Assembly: GCA_003132905.1 (NCBI GenBank)
Contig: PKZC01000106.1
Location: forward strand, 1 to 25,110
Source of the DNA: Bryobacterales bacterium
Lineage (GTDB): Bacteria > Acidobacteriota > Terriglobia > Bryobacterales > Bryobacteraceae
Reading direction: 5' to 3'
DNA: 25,110 nucleotides
Below the pieces are notes generated by a model that did no database searches, was not told where the DNA came from, and saw nothing but the letters and a program-made list of their open reading frames with translations. Below are positions 14,640-21,919 of this stretch, piece by piece. The position numbers were made by a program, and so were the translations under genes. Numbering within the stretch: the first letter of the stretch is position 1; the number at the start of each line of letters is the position of its first letter.

Positions 14640-16250
14640 TTATTCGCTGGCTATCCAGTGGGTGATCTTGGGCGGGTCTGCGCCTTGATGAAAGGCAAAG
14701 GCCCGCTCTTCGATTTCGCGATCGGAAACAGTCACGCGTTCGTGCTGCCGCAGATGCTCGGCCCAGCTGGCTACCACAAACGTCTCGATGTAACGGCCGT
14801 GCGTCGCAGCGTCTTCAAAGAGCCCCCAACGGATGGCTCCGTCGCGGCGGCGTAGCCTGCGCATAAACTGCATGGCGCGCGCGAACTCGCGGGCGGTGCC
14901 GGGATCGATGGTGTATTCCACCGTCACCAACACCGGGCCGTGTTCCTCGTGCCGCTCGATCACGAGGATCGGTTCCGGCCAATGCCCGGACGGACGCATG
15001 TCCAGCTCTCGCAATCCAGCCAATTTCAAGCGGCAGGTCGCGGCGGCAGCAACCAGCAAAGCAATGCCCGCGCATAGCAGCGTATTCCGCAATCCAATTC
15101 GCGTTGCCACCGCGCCCCAAATCACGCTGCCCACGGCCATCGCGCCCTGGAACACCAATAAGTAAACGGCCAGCGCGCGAGCGCGCACCCAAGATGGCAC
15201 CGACGTCTGGGTCGCTGTAGTGAGGTTGGAGTTAACGGTCATCCACGCTACGCCCGTCACAATGAGCGCTAGAGCCACGGCGCCATAGCTGCTCAGATAC
15301 GCCATCAGGATATTCACCGCGCCAAACAACGCGACCGCCGCTGTAACCATCGTGTCGAGTGAGAAGATCTGCCGCAGTCGATGGAGCATCAGCGCGCCCA
15401 GGATGGAACCGACGCCCAGGCAGCCCAGCAGCACTCCGTAGCCGGTGCTGTCGCGATGCAGTTCCACTTTCGCCACCAGCGGCAACAGCGACCATAACGC
15501 GCTGGCTGAAATAATGAAGCTGCCCGAACGCAGCAGCACCGAATGGATAGGCGGCGCAAACCGCACGTAGCGCATACCGGCCCACATAGCTGCCCCCACG
15601 CTCTCGGTGGAAAGCGGTTGCGGATGGTGTTCCGGTTCGCGACGCCATAAGTAAAGTACGACCATCACACCCACAAACGAAACAGCATTCAGGATGAACG
15701 CCGCGCCCGCGCCAATAGCCGCCACCACTATGCCCCCCAGCGCTGGGCCCACCGCCCGCGCCAGATTAAAGCCGACGGAGTTGAGTGCGATGGCGCCCGG
15801 AAGCTCCGAGTGCGGCACCAGGTCGGGCATGATGGCCTGCCAGGTTGGGCCGTTCATGGTGGCGCCGAGGCCGAGCGCGAAGGTTAGCCACAGCAGCGTC
15901 CAAGGCCCGGTGGATCCGGTGAGCGTCATCACGCCCAGCACGGCGGCCGCGGCCAGCATCAGGCCCTGCGTTACCAGAAGCAGTTTCTTGCGATCGAAGA
16001 GATCGCCAGCCGCGCCAGCCGGAAGGGCCAGCAGGAACACGGGCAGATTCGTGGCGGTTTGGACCAGAGCCACCAGCAGCGCAGAGGGCGCCAGTTCGGT
16101 CATCAGCCACGCCGCGCCGACATTCTGCATCCACGTGCCGACGTTCGACACCACCGATGCAATCCACAACCAACGGAACCAGGTGTAGAGCAACGGGGTC
16201 CAAGTGCTGCTGCGCGGCGAGGGGGCGGCCTGGGTTAACCGAGGGGTCAA
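14640..16250 (-). CDS. MFS transporter (EntS/DUF894 type) with a C-terminal ABM-like domain
   Basis: The 536-residue protein has twelve predicted membrane segments over residues 20-415, starting FRWLWIASVVSNVGTWMQNVGAAWLMTELAPSALLVALVQTA, the signature of the MFS_3/enterobactin-exporter family. The loop motif GDLFDRKKLLLVTQ and NSVGFNLARAVGPALGG also fit. After the last helix, residues about 418-536 form an extra soluble region (GPVLVTVEYTIDPGTAREFARAMQFMRRLRRRDGAIRWGLFEDAATHGRYIETFVVASWAEHLRQHERV). This has the length and alternation of a dimeric alpha/beta-barrel (antibiotic-monooxygenase-like) domain, a combination known in this MFS subgroup. TTG 16250 overlaps the stop of the acyl-CoA synthetase gene (TTGA), so the two are coupled. 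Probably a drug or siderophore-like exporter; substrate unknown. Confidence 0.87.
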   Translation of the reverse strand: MTPRLTQAAPSPRSSTWTPLLYTWFRWLWIASVVSNVGTWMQNVGAAWLMTELAPSALLVALVQTATNLPVFLLALPAGAAGDLFDRKKLLLVTQGLMLAAAAVLGVMTLTGSTGPWTLLWLTFALGLGATMNGPTWQAIMPDLVPHSELPGAIALNSVGFNLARAVGPALGGIVVAAIGAGAAFILNAVSFVGVMVVLYLWRREPEHHPQPLSTESVGAAMWAGMRYVRFAPPIHSVLLRSGSFIISASALWSLLPLVAKVELHRDSTGYGVLLGCLGVGSILGALMLHRLRQIFSLDTMVTAAVALFGAVNILMAYLSSYGAVALALIVTGVAWMTVNSNLTTATQTSVPSWVRARALAVYLLVFQGAMAVGSVIWGAVATRIGLRNTLLCAGIALLVAAAATCRLKLAGLRELDMRPSGHWPEPILVIERHEEHGPVLVTVEYTIDPGTAREFARAMQFMRRLRRRDGAIRWGLFEDAATHGRYIETFVVASWAEHLRQHERVTVSDREIEERAFAFHQGADPPKITHWIASE

Positions 16251-17698
16251 GCTTTATTGTGCTTCGGCAGCAGGTGCTTTTGCACTTTGCCGAGCGCATT
16301 GCGCGGCAGCTTGTCGACCAAAATGAACGATCGCGGAATTTTGAATGACGCTAGCTTCTCGCGGCAGATAGCTTCGAGCGCCGCTGGATCGATATCGCGC
16401 GTTGCAACGACGTACGCCACCGGAACTTCGCCGCGGACGCGATCGGGCGCGGCTGCTACCGCTGCTTCGGCGACGCCTTCCTGTTCCTGGAGGAACTCCT
16501 CAATCTCTCTGGGATAGATGTTGAAGCCGCCGGAAATAATCAGGTCGCTCTTGCGCGCGCAGAGTGTGTAGTAGCCATCGGGAGAGCGCGTGGCGAGATC
16601 GCCGGTACGGAAATAGCCGTCTACAAAAGCTGCGCGAGTAGCTTCGTCGCGACGCCAATAGCCGGAGAAAATGTTGGGGCCTTTCAAGTGCACTTCGCCA
16701 ATCTCGCCGTCGGGAACCGGGCGGCCTTGAGGATCGAGCAGTCGCACCGAAACACCCGGGAGCGGAAGACCCACGCTGCCGGCTCGGCGCTCGCCGAGAT
16801 AAGGATTGCTGATGTTCATCAGCGTCTCGCTCATCCCGTAGCGTTCCAGCGGCGCCTGACCGAAGCGCTCGCGGAATTCTTCGAAGATCTGCGCGGGTAA
16901 TGGCGCGGAACCCGAGACGAAAAGCCGCACGAAGCCGCCGATTTCGCGTGCTTGCTCGGTTGGAAGATCTAGCAGACGCACATACATGGCCGGGACGCCG
17001 AAGAACAACGAGGGCTTGAAATCCAGAAACTCGCCGGCCGCTTTTTGATGCTCAAAGCGTTCCAGCAAACGCATGCGGCATCCGCTGATGAGCCAGCAGT
17101 GCAGACCGTTGCCAAGGCCATGCACGTGGAAGAGCGGCAGCGTGAGGAGAAAACGATCTGCGCTCGATATTTGCCAGCAGGTCAGCAAATTGAGCGCGTT
17201 GGCAGCCATATTGTTGTGCGTCAGAATGGCGCCTTTTGAAACCCCGGTGGTGCCGGAAGTATAGATAATTCCTGCCGCAGCATCCCCATCGAGCGAGACC
17301 TGCGGCCGTTGGTTCCCGAGTGCAGCCGCTTCGCGCGTGAGATCCGATGGATTCCAGATCGGCACCGGGCTGGGAAATTCACTCGCTGAGACCACCGCAA
17401 TGGGCTCGGCGTCCGTGAGAATATGGGCCAACTCTCGCTCGCGATAAAGGATGTTGATCGGCACGAAAATCACGCCAAGCTTGAGGCAGGCCAGATAGAG
17501 ATCGATGATCTCCAGGCAGTTGACCAGGTAGACGCAAAGCCGGTCACCCGATTTGAGACCGCGCTGTGCCAGCAATTGAGCCAGACGATTACTGCGCGCG
17601 TCGATGTCGCCAAACGTGTAGCTGTCGCCCTGGAATTCAAGCGCCGTATGGTCGCGGCGGCCGATGAAGGACAGATCAAAGAGATGAAGGAGATTCAA
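16247..17698 (-). CDS. AMP-forming acyl-CoA synthetase, MatB (malonyl-CoA ligase)-like
   Basis: The 483-residue enzyme of the ANL superfamily activates a carboxylic acid as acyl-AMP and then forms the CoA thioester. The P-loop YTSGTTGVSKGA is at about 146-157. RYGMSETLMNISNPYLGERRAGSVGLPLPGVSVR holds the A5 motif and a stretch strongly reminiscent of malonyl-CoA ligases (MatB: RYGMTETxMNxSNPYxGxRxxGxVGxPLPGV). The hinge/A8 region is YFRTGDLATRSPDGYYTLCARKSDLIISGGFNIYP, and the catalytic lysine lies in RNALGKVQK near the C-terminus. Length is close to MatB (about 500). Start TTG 17698 gives the usual short N-terminus; no ATG precedes the conserved region. It is translationally coupled to the MFS gene and divergent from the flavin monooxygenase. 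Acid specificity (malonate or methylmalonate) is inferred. Confidence 0.88.
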   Translation of the reverse strand: MNLLHLFDLSFIGRRDHTALEFQGDSYTFGDIDARSNRLAQLLAQRGLKSGDRLCVYLVNCLEIIDLYLACLKLGVIFVPINILYRERELAHILTDAEPIAVVSASEFPSPVPIWNPSDLTREAAALGNQRPQVSLDGDAAAGIIYTSGTTGVSKGAILTHNNMAANALNLLTCWQISSADRFLLTLPLFHVHGLGNGLHCWLISGCRMRLLERFEHQKAAGEFLDFKPSLFFGVPAMYVRLLDLPTEQAREIGGFVRLFVSGSAPLPAQIFEEFRERFGQAPLERYGMSETLMNISNPYLGERRAGSVGLPLPGVSVRLLDPQGRPVPDGEIGEVHLKGPNIFSGYWRRDEATRAAFVDGYFRTGDLATRSPDGYYTLCARKSDLIISGGFNIYPREIEEFLQEQEGVAEAAVAAAPDRVRGEVPVAYVVATRDIDPAALEAICREKLASFKIPRSFILVDKLPRNALGKVQKHLLPKHNKA

Positions 17699-17770
17699 AA
17701 GCCGAAGATACCACGGCAGCCGGCGCTAAGAATGCAAGTAACGCCGGGCCTGCGGTTGAGTCTTAACACT

Positions 17771-17775
17771 GGAGG
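17771..17775 (+). promoter_or_regulatory. Ribosome binding site of the flavin monooxygenase gene
   Basis: GGAGG five nucleotides before ATG 17781. The 82-bp interval 17699-17780 between the two divergent genes must also contain both promoters; I see no convincing -35/-10 pair in it. Confidence 0.7.
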
Positions 17776-17780
17776 TCCAA

Positions 17781-19091
17781 ATGGAATCGCTTCAAACTAC
17801 GTGTTGCGTAGTAGGCGGCGGACCGGCTGGCGTGATGCTCGGGTATCTGCTGGCGCGGTCGGGAGTGGAAGTCGTCGTTCTCGAAAAGCACGGGGACTTC
17901 TTTCGCGATTTTCGCGGCGACACCGTGCATCCATCCACGCTCCAAGTAATGCACGAGCTGGGGCTGCTGGAGGATTTTCTGAAGATTCCGCACCAGAAGT
18001 TGACCTCGGCGAATGGCCTGGTAGGCGATTATGCTTTTCGCGCCGCTGATTTTAGCCATCTACCCACCCGTTGCCAATTCGTGGCGCTGATGCCGCAGTG
18101 GCACTTTCTGAAGTTTCTGAGCGATCGTGCCAAGGTATTCCCTCGCTTTCAGCTTCGAATGCAGCATGAGGCACGCAACCTGATGCGAGTGGGTCAAAGG
18201 GTTGCGGGAGTAGAGGCGCAGTCTCCAGACGGTCCCGTGCAGATCCAGGCCGATCTGGTGGTGGCGTGCGACGGGCGCCATTCCACGATACGCAAAGCGG
18301 CTGCGCTTCCGGTGCACGAATTCGGCGTTCCGATCGATGTCTTGTGGTTTCGTATTTCGCGACGGACGGGCGATCCCGAGCAACTGGCCGGGAATATCAA
18401 TTATGGAAAGGCGTTGATCCTGATTAACCGAGGCGACTATTTTCAAGCCGGCTTAATCATTCCCAAAGGTTCTTACGAGCAAACCAAGGCCGAGGGTCTG
18501 GATGCGTTCCGCCCAACTATTGCACGAATCGCGCCCTATCTGGGCGAACGCGTGGAAGAATTGCGGGACTGGGATCAGATCAAGCTGTTGACGGTGCAGA
18601 TCAACCGGCTGGGGAGGTGGCACCTTCCCGGGCTGCTCTGCATCGGCGATGCAGCGCACGCGATGTCCCCGGCGGGCGGCGTGGGAATCAATCTGGCGAT
18701 CCAAGACGCAGTGGCGACAGCGAATATGCTGGCCGAGCCCCTGAGGCAGGGACGCGTTACCGAAGAACTGCTGGCACGAGTGCAGCAACGGCGCGAATTC
18801 CCGACCCGCGTGACACAAATGTTGCAAGTGAACGCCCACAAGCTGTTTGAGCTGGTTTTTCAAAACCCCGGTCCGGTGAAGGCGCCGTGGCAATTGAAGG
18901 CGGTCGCGGAAATCCCGGGCCGTGCGTGGGTGATGGGATATGTGATTGGTATTGGCGTACGGCCCGAGCATGTCGCGGGCGAACGGTATCCAAAATGGTC
19001 GCTCAAAACGACGGCGGTGAGAGCGGGAGCATTGCTTGGAGCGGCAAAGGTGACGCTAAGAGCCTTGCGAGCTTGCGTTGATCTGCGTTAA
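17781..19091 (+). CDS. FAD-dependent monooxygenase of the PHBH/UbiH type
   Basis: The 436-residue flavoprotein has the three motifs of class A flavin monooxygenases: the dinucleotide-binding VVGGGPAG (residues 10-17, extended by LLARSGVEVVVLEK), the DG motif CDGRHSTIRKAA (163-174), and the GD motif LLCIGDAAHAMSPAGGVGINLAIQDA (285-310). RGDTVHPSTLQVMHELGL (46-62) is typical of relatives acting on polyketides and aromatic compounds. It would hydroxylate an aromatic or polyketide-like substrate with NAD(P)H and oxygen. Divergent placement next to a malonyl-CoA-ligase-like enzyme and an exporter suggests, as inference only, a small secondary-metabolite tailoring locus; no synthase is in the window. 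The last codons (DLR, stop) lie in a 10-bp repeat array. Substrate unknown. Confidence 0.9.
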   Translation: MESLQTTCCVVGGGPAGVMLGYLLARSGVEVVVLEKHGDFFRDFRGDTVHPSTLQVMHELGLLEDFLKIPHQKLTSANGLVGDYAFRAADFSHLPTRCQFVALMPQWHFLKFLSDRAKVFPRFQLRMQHEARNLMRVGQRVAGVEAQSPDGPVQIQADLVVACDGRHSTIRKAAALPVHEFGVPIDVLWFRISRRTGDPEQLAGNINYGKALILINRGDYFQAGLIIPKGSYEQTKAEGLDAFRPTIARIAPYLGERVEELRDWDQIKLLTVQINRLGRWHLPGLLCIGDAAHAMSPAGGVGINLAIQDAVATANMLAEPLRQGRVTEELLARVQQRREFPTRVTQMLQVNAHKLFELVFQNPGPVKAPWQLKAVAEIPGRAWVMGYVIGIGVRPEHVAGERYPKWSLKTTAVRAGALLGAAKVTLRALRACVDLR

Positions 19092-19110
19092 TCGCCGTTC
19101 ATCTGCGGCC
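19081..19110. repeat. Three degenerate 10-bp tandem units at a convergent gene junction
   Basis: The units ATCTGCGTTA, ATCGCCGTTC and ATCTGCGGCC stand directly head to tail. The first supplies the last codons and stop of the monooxygenase gene, and the third ends at the last base of the EVE gene's stop codon. I recall similar ATCTGCG-type arrays from intergenic regions of other soil bacterial genomes, which would make it a dispersed repeat; that needs a genome-wide count. Confidence 0.5.
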
Positions 19111-19520
19111 TAAATCTTAGCTTTCGGGTTCTTCTTCCGCATCCACTCCACGAAATTCTCGGGCGCGGCCATAGTGGACAAGCGGCCTTGCCTCACCAGC
19201 GCCCAATCGTCGAATAGTTTCGACTGCTTGATCTCGGCGAGAGTGACCGGCGGATCGATGCGCCCAAGAAACTCGAAGTCGGCCACGGCGGACTTTGGGT
19301 TTTTGGGGTCGTCCCCGCCTTCCGACGCCACTTTCGCCAGCCCGACCACCGCCGAGTTCCCCCCGCTGTGATAAATGAACACTTTATCCCCCGGCCGCAT
19401 GTCGCGGATGGCCCGCACAGCCTGCGGATTGTTCACTCCATCCCAGGTGGTTCTCTTTTCTTTCTCTAATTGATCGACGGAATAGGTCTCGGGGTCAGTT
19501 TTTGCGAGAAAGTATCTCAT
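19110..19520 (-). CDS. EVE-domain protein
   Basis: The 136-residue protein is a stand-alone EVE domain (PUA-like fold). It starts MRYFLAKTDPETYSVDQLEKEKRTTWDGVNNPQAVRAIRDMRPGDKVFIYHSGGNSAVVGLAKV, the standard N-terminal pattern, and ends with WALVRQGRLSTMAAPENFVEWM. EVE domains bind modified bases in DNA or RNA (for example 5-methylcytosine derivatives), and single-domain bacterial members are common with unproven roles. ATG 19520 matches the family start, with AAGG 9 nt upstream. It is divergent from the polysaccharide operon (53 bp to GTG 19574) and converges with the monooxygenase gene. No restriction-modification gene lies nearby, so a defence role is not supported here. Confidence 0.92.
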   Translation of the reverse strand: MRYFLAKTDPETYSVDQLEKEKRTTWDGVNNPQAVRAIRDMRPGDKVFIYHSGGNSAVVGLAKVASEGGDDPKNPKSAVADFEFLGRIDPPVTLAEIKQSKLFDDWALVRQGRLSTMAAPENFVEWMRKKNPKAKI

Positions 19521-19573
19521 CTGAATGAACCTTACTTACTTTAAGAGACCTTCGAGAAAGGAGCAAGCGACCT

Positions 19574-20167
19574 GTGAAGCGAAGAACGCTGCTATGGGCG
19601 GCCGCGATGATTTTCATCTCGTCCTTGACCGCCGAAGAAGCCAAAGTGGACGTCGTAAAACAGATCGACGGCTCGGCAGCGGCTCCGGTGGATCCCGATA
19701 AATATCAAATTGGCCCCGAAGATCTGCTGTTTATCCGAGTGTGGCGTGAGCCCGATTTCACTCTTCCCGTAGCAGTGCGGCCAGACGGAAAGATCACTAT
19801 GCCGCTCATCGGAGAGCTGCGGGCGGCGGGACAAAGCCCGTTGCAATTGACGGCCAGCCTGAAACAGCTGCTCACGCAGTATCTGAACAACCCCGACGTG
19901 AGCGTGTTTGTGACGGAAGTCCGCAGCAAGAAGTTCTATATCGATGGCGAAATGAACCGGCCCGGGTCGTTTGCATTGGTGACTCCCACCTCGGTGCTGG
20001 AAGCGCTGAGCCGGGGCGGCGGCTTTCGTGAATTCGCCAACACCAAAAAAATTCGCGTATTGCGCGGCAGCGACGTACTTTACTTCAATTACAAAGATGT
20101 CACCAAGGGCAAACACCTGGACCAAAATATTGCAGTGGAGAACGGCGACCACATCATCGTGCCGTGA
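19574..20167 (+). CDS. Polysaccharide export protein (OPX/Wza family, short form)
   Basis: The 197-residue protein has a signal peptide (MKRRTLLWAAAMIFISSLTA), a polysaccharide-export domain (about 43-117; YQIGPEDLLFIRVWREPDFTLPVAVRPDGKITMPLIGELRAAGQSPLQL) and one SLBB domain (about 120-197; KKFYIDGEMNRPGSFALVTPTSVLEALSRGGGF). It would form the periplasmic/outer-membrane part of a capsule or exopolysaccharide export channel with the chain-length protein encoded next. It is about half the length of Wza (379), lacks the C-terminal membrane helix and has no lipobox cysteine, so it may depend on another outer-membrane protein to cross the membrane. GTG 19574 follows AAAGGAG at 10 nt. The stop codon lies in the first unit of a triplicated junction repeat. 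Confidence 0.92.
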   Translation: MKRRTLLWAAAMIFISSLTAEEAKVDVVKQIDGSAAAPVDPDKYQIGPEDLLFIRVWREPDFTLPVAVRPDGKITMPLIGELRAAGQSPLQLTASLKQLLTQYLNNPDVSVFVTEVRSKKFYIDGEMNRPGSFALVTPTSVLEALSRGGGFREFANTKKIRVLRGSDVLYFNYKDVTKGKHLDQNIAVENGDHIIVP

Positions 20168-20213
20168 AAATGAAATTGTGCCGTGAAACTGAAATGGTGC
20201 CGTGACTGAAATG
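20159..20213 (+). repeat. Three tandem copies of a stop/start junction unit (OPX / chain-length gene)
   Basis: The units are GTGCCGTGAAAATGAAATT (20159-20177), GTGCCGTGAAACTGAAATG (20178-20196) and GTGCCGTGACTGAAATG (20197-20213). The first contains the OPX stop (TGA 20165-20167 in a GTGA overlap). The third contains the start of the chain-length gene (GTG 20202). A 13-codon ORF runs from the first GTGA (20164) to a TGA at 20203-20205 that overlaps GTG 20202, so termination and restart can be chained across the repeat. Confidence 0.9.
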
Positions 20214-21869
20214 CTCGTCGAAGATACAACTCCCCGCGCTCGCCGCCCTCTCGACATCGACGATTATTCCGATATCCTGCGCCGCAATAAGGCATGGATC
20301 GCGGGGCCTGTGTTTGCGGCCTTGGTCATTTCAGTGGCCATCGCGTTTCTGTGGCCGGACACCTATATCTCGGTGGCCACCATTCGAGTAGCCCCGCCCC
20401 AGGTGCCGGAAAGCTTTGTGCCGGCCAACACCAACCAGGATATTCAGGGGCGCGTGAACGCGTTGGTGCAACTGATCCTCAATCGCGCCACCCTCACCAA
20501 CATCATCAATACGCACGGTTTGTACAAGCGGAAACTGGCGCGGATGCCCATGGACGACGTCATCGAAGACATGAAGCTGAACGATATCCAGGTGCTACCG
20601 GTGCGTCAGAGTTTGAACGCCGGACAGCGCGATACCCAGCAATATCCGGCCTTCGAGATTCGATTCGCCTATAGCGAGCGCTTCACCGCGCAAAAAGTGG
20701 CTACCGATCTGGTGGCGCGTTTCCTCGAAGAGAATGTCCGGGAGGTCTCGCAGCAGACCGTCTCGACCACCGAGTTTCTTCAGGACCGTTGGGAGGAATC
20801 CAAGAAGAAAGTGGATGAACTAGAGCAACGGCTGGGCGTTTTCAGGGCGCAGAACATCGGCCGATTGCCGGAGGAGCAGCAAAGCAACTATCAGGAACTT
20901 GCGGCGCTTCAGGCCCAGAAGCTGAACCTGAACATGTCGATGAATCGCGTGAATCAGGAGCGGATGTTATATGAGAATCAGGTCCGAATCTATCGCGATC
21001 AACTGGCATCGCTGCGGGATACCAATGCTCCCGAGCAGGCGGCGGCGCAAAGCGACGACAAATTGGCCGACAAAGATCACGAAATTGCGCAGTACGAAGA
21101 TTCGCTCGCAACCGCCCGGGAGCGCTACAAGGAGAATTATCCCGACGTGCAGCGGTTGGTGAATTTGTTGGCCGGCTCACGCGTCGAGCGCCAGGCGCTT
21201 CTGAAGCAGGGCCCCGGCAAGACGGATAATCCCGCGCCGCGGCCGGCCAGCGCGCAATTCCTTCGCGAGCAGCGTGAGCTAGACGCAGAGGCGGAGCGAA
21301 CAAAAGGGCTCATCCTGGCCAAAGGCGTGGAAATGGAGGACTACCGGAAACAAGGCGTCCAGTTGGATGGAATCGTCCGCAATTACGAAGCGCGGATTGA
21401 GAGCACGCCTCTGGGCATTCGGGATTACGATGAGCTGATTCGCGATCGCGATCTGGCAAAGAAGGAGTACGAAGACCTGGACAGGCGGGTGAATAGCTCG
21501 GCCCTGTCGACGGCCCTGCAGAATCGTCAGCAGGGCGAGCGGCTGGAACAACTGGATCCGCCGTCGCTCCCGCAGACACCGGCCCGTCCGAAACGCGCGC
21601 TCATGGTATCGGCCGGAACCGCCGTGGGTTTCGTCCTAGGACTGTGCCTGGTGGGCCTGCGCGAACTGCGCGATTCCGCACTCCGGAATGTGAAAGACCT
21701 GAACGCGTACTCGCAGCTTCCCATTCTGGGCAGCATTCCGTTATTTGAGGGACCAGGCCTGGTAAGCCAGCGAAGACGCGCCGCATGGCTGGCTTGGTCG
21801 GCGAGCAGCTTGGCGGGCCTGGGTGTCGTGGCCGCATCGGTTGCGCATTATTACGCCGCTAAGTTATGA
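20202..21869 (+). CDS. Wzz/GumC-type polysaccharide chain-length determinant
   Basis: The 555-residue inner-membrane co-polymerase has an N-terminal Wzz domain (LDIDDYSDILRRNKAWIAGPVFAALVISVAIAFLWPDTYISVATIRVAPPQVP) with the first membrane helix at about 31-51. A long periplasmic coiled-coil region follows (about 190-450; many Glu, Gln, Lys and Arg heptads). A GNVR-type segment with the second helix is at about 463-485 (ALMVSAGTAVGFVLGLCLVGLRELRD), and an extra terminal hydrophobic segment at about 527-550. Such proteins set chain length together with a BY-kinase and an OPX channel. GTG 20202 is chosen because it overlaps the stop of the junction mini-ORF (GTGA); ATG 20211 is an alternative that would remove three residues. 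The stop overlaps the next junction repeat. Confidence 0.92.
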   Translation: MTEMLVEDTTPRARRPLDIDDYSDILRRNKAWIAGPVFAALVISVAIAFLWPDTYISVATIRVAPPQVPESFVPANTNQDIQGRVNALVQLILNRATLTNIINTHGLYKRKLARMPMDDVIEDMKLNDIQVLPVRQSLNAGQRDTQQYPAFEIRFAYSERFTAQKVATDLVARFLEENVREVSQQTVSTTEFLQDRWEESKKKVDELEQRLGVFRAQNIGRLPEEQQSNYQELAALQAQKLNLNMSMNRVNQERMLYENQVRIYRDQLASLRDTNAPEQAAAQSDDKLADKDHEIAQYEDSLATARERYKENYPDVQRLVNLLAGSRVERQALLKQGPGKTDNPAPRPASAQFLREQRELDAEAERTKGLILAKGVEMEDYRKQGVQLDGIVRNYEARIESTPLGIRDYDELIRDRDLAKKEYEDLDRRVNSSALSTALQNRQQGERLEQLDPPSLPQTPARPKRALMVSAGTAVGFVLGLCLVGLRELRDSALRNVKDLNAYSQLPILGSIPLFEGPGLVSQRRRAAWLAWSASSLAGLGVVAASVAHYYAAKL

Positions 21870-21919
21870 CCAGGAATTCTAAGTTATGACCAGAAATGCC
21901 AAATTATGACCAGGAATGC
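21860..21919 (+). repeat. Three tandem 20-bp copies of a stop/start junction unit (chain-length / BY-kinase gene)
   Basis: The units TAAGTTATGACCAGGAATTC (21860-21879), TAAGTTATGACCAGAAATGC (21880-21899) and CAAATTATGACCAGGAATGC (21900-21919) are head to tail. Each carries an ATGA. The chain-length gene stops at the first (TGA 21867-21869). ATG 21866 and ATG 21886 each open a 7-codon ORF (MTRNSKL, MTRNAKL) ending on the ATGA of the next unit. ATG 21906 in the third unit starts the kinase gene (MTRNAAVG). Confidence 0.92.

Noticed and set aside
20159..20213. CRISPR-like or phage repeat
   Set aside because: Units are directly adjacent with no spacers, coincide exactly with a gene junction and number only three.
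19592..20257. 221-codon minus-strand frame across the OPX gene
   Set aside because: Antisense to a clear polysaccharide export protein; it reads through the junction repeats only because they contain no stop in that frame.
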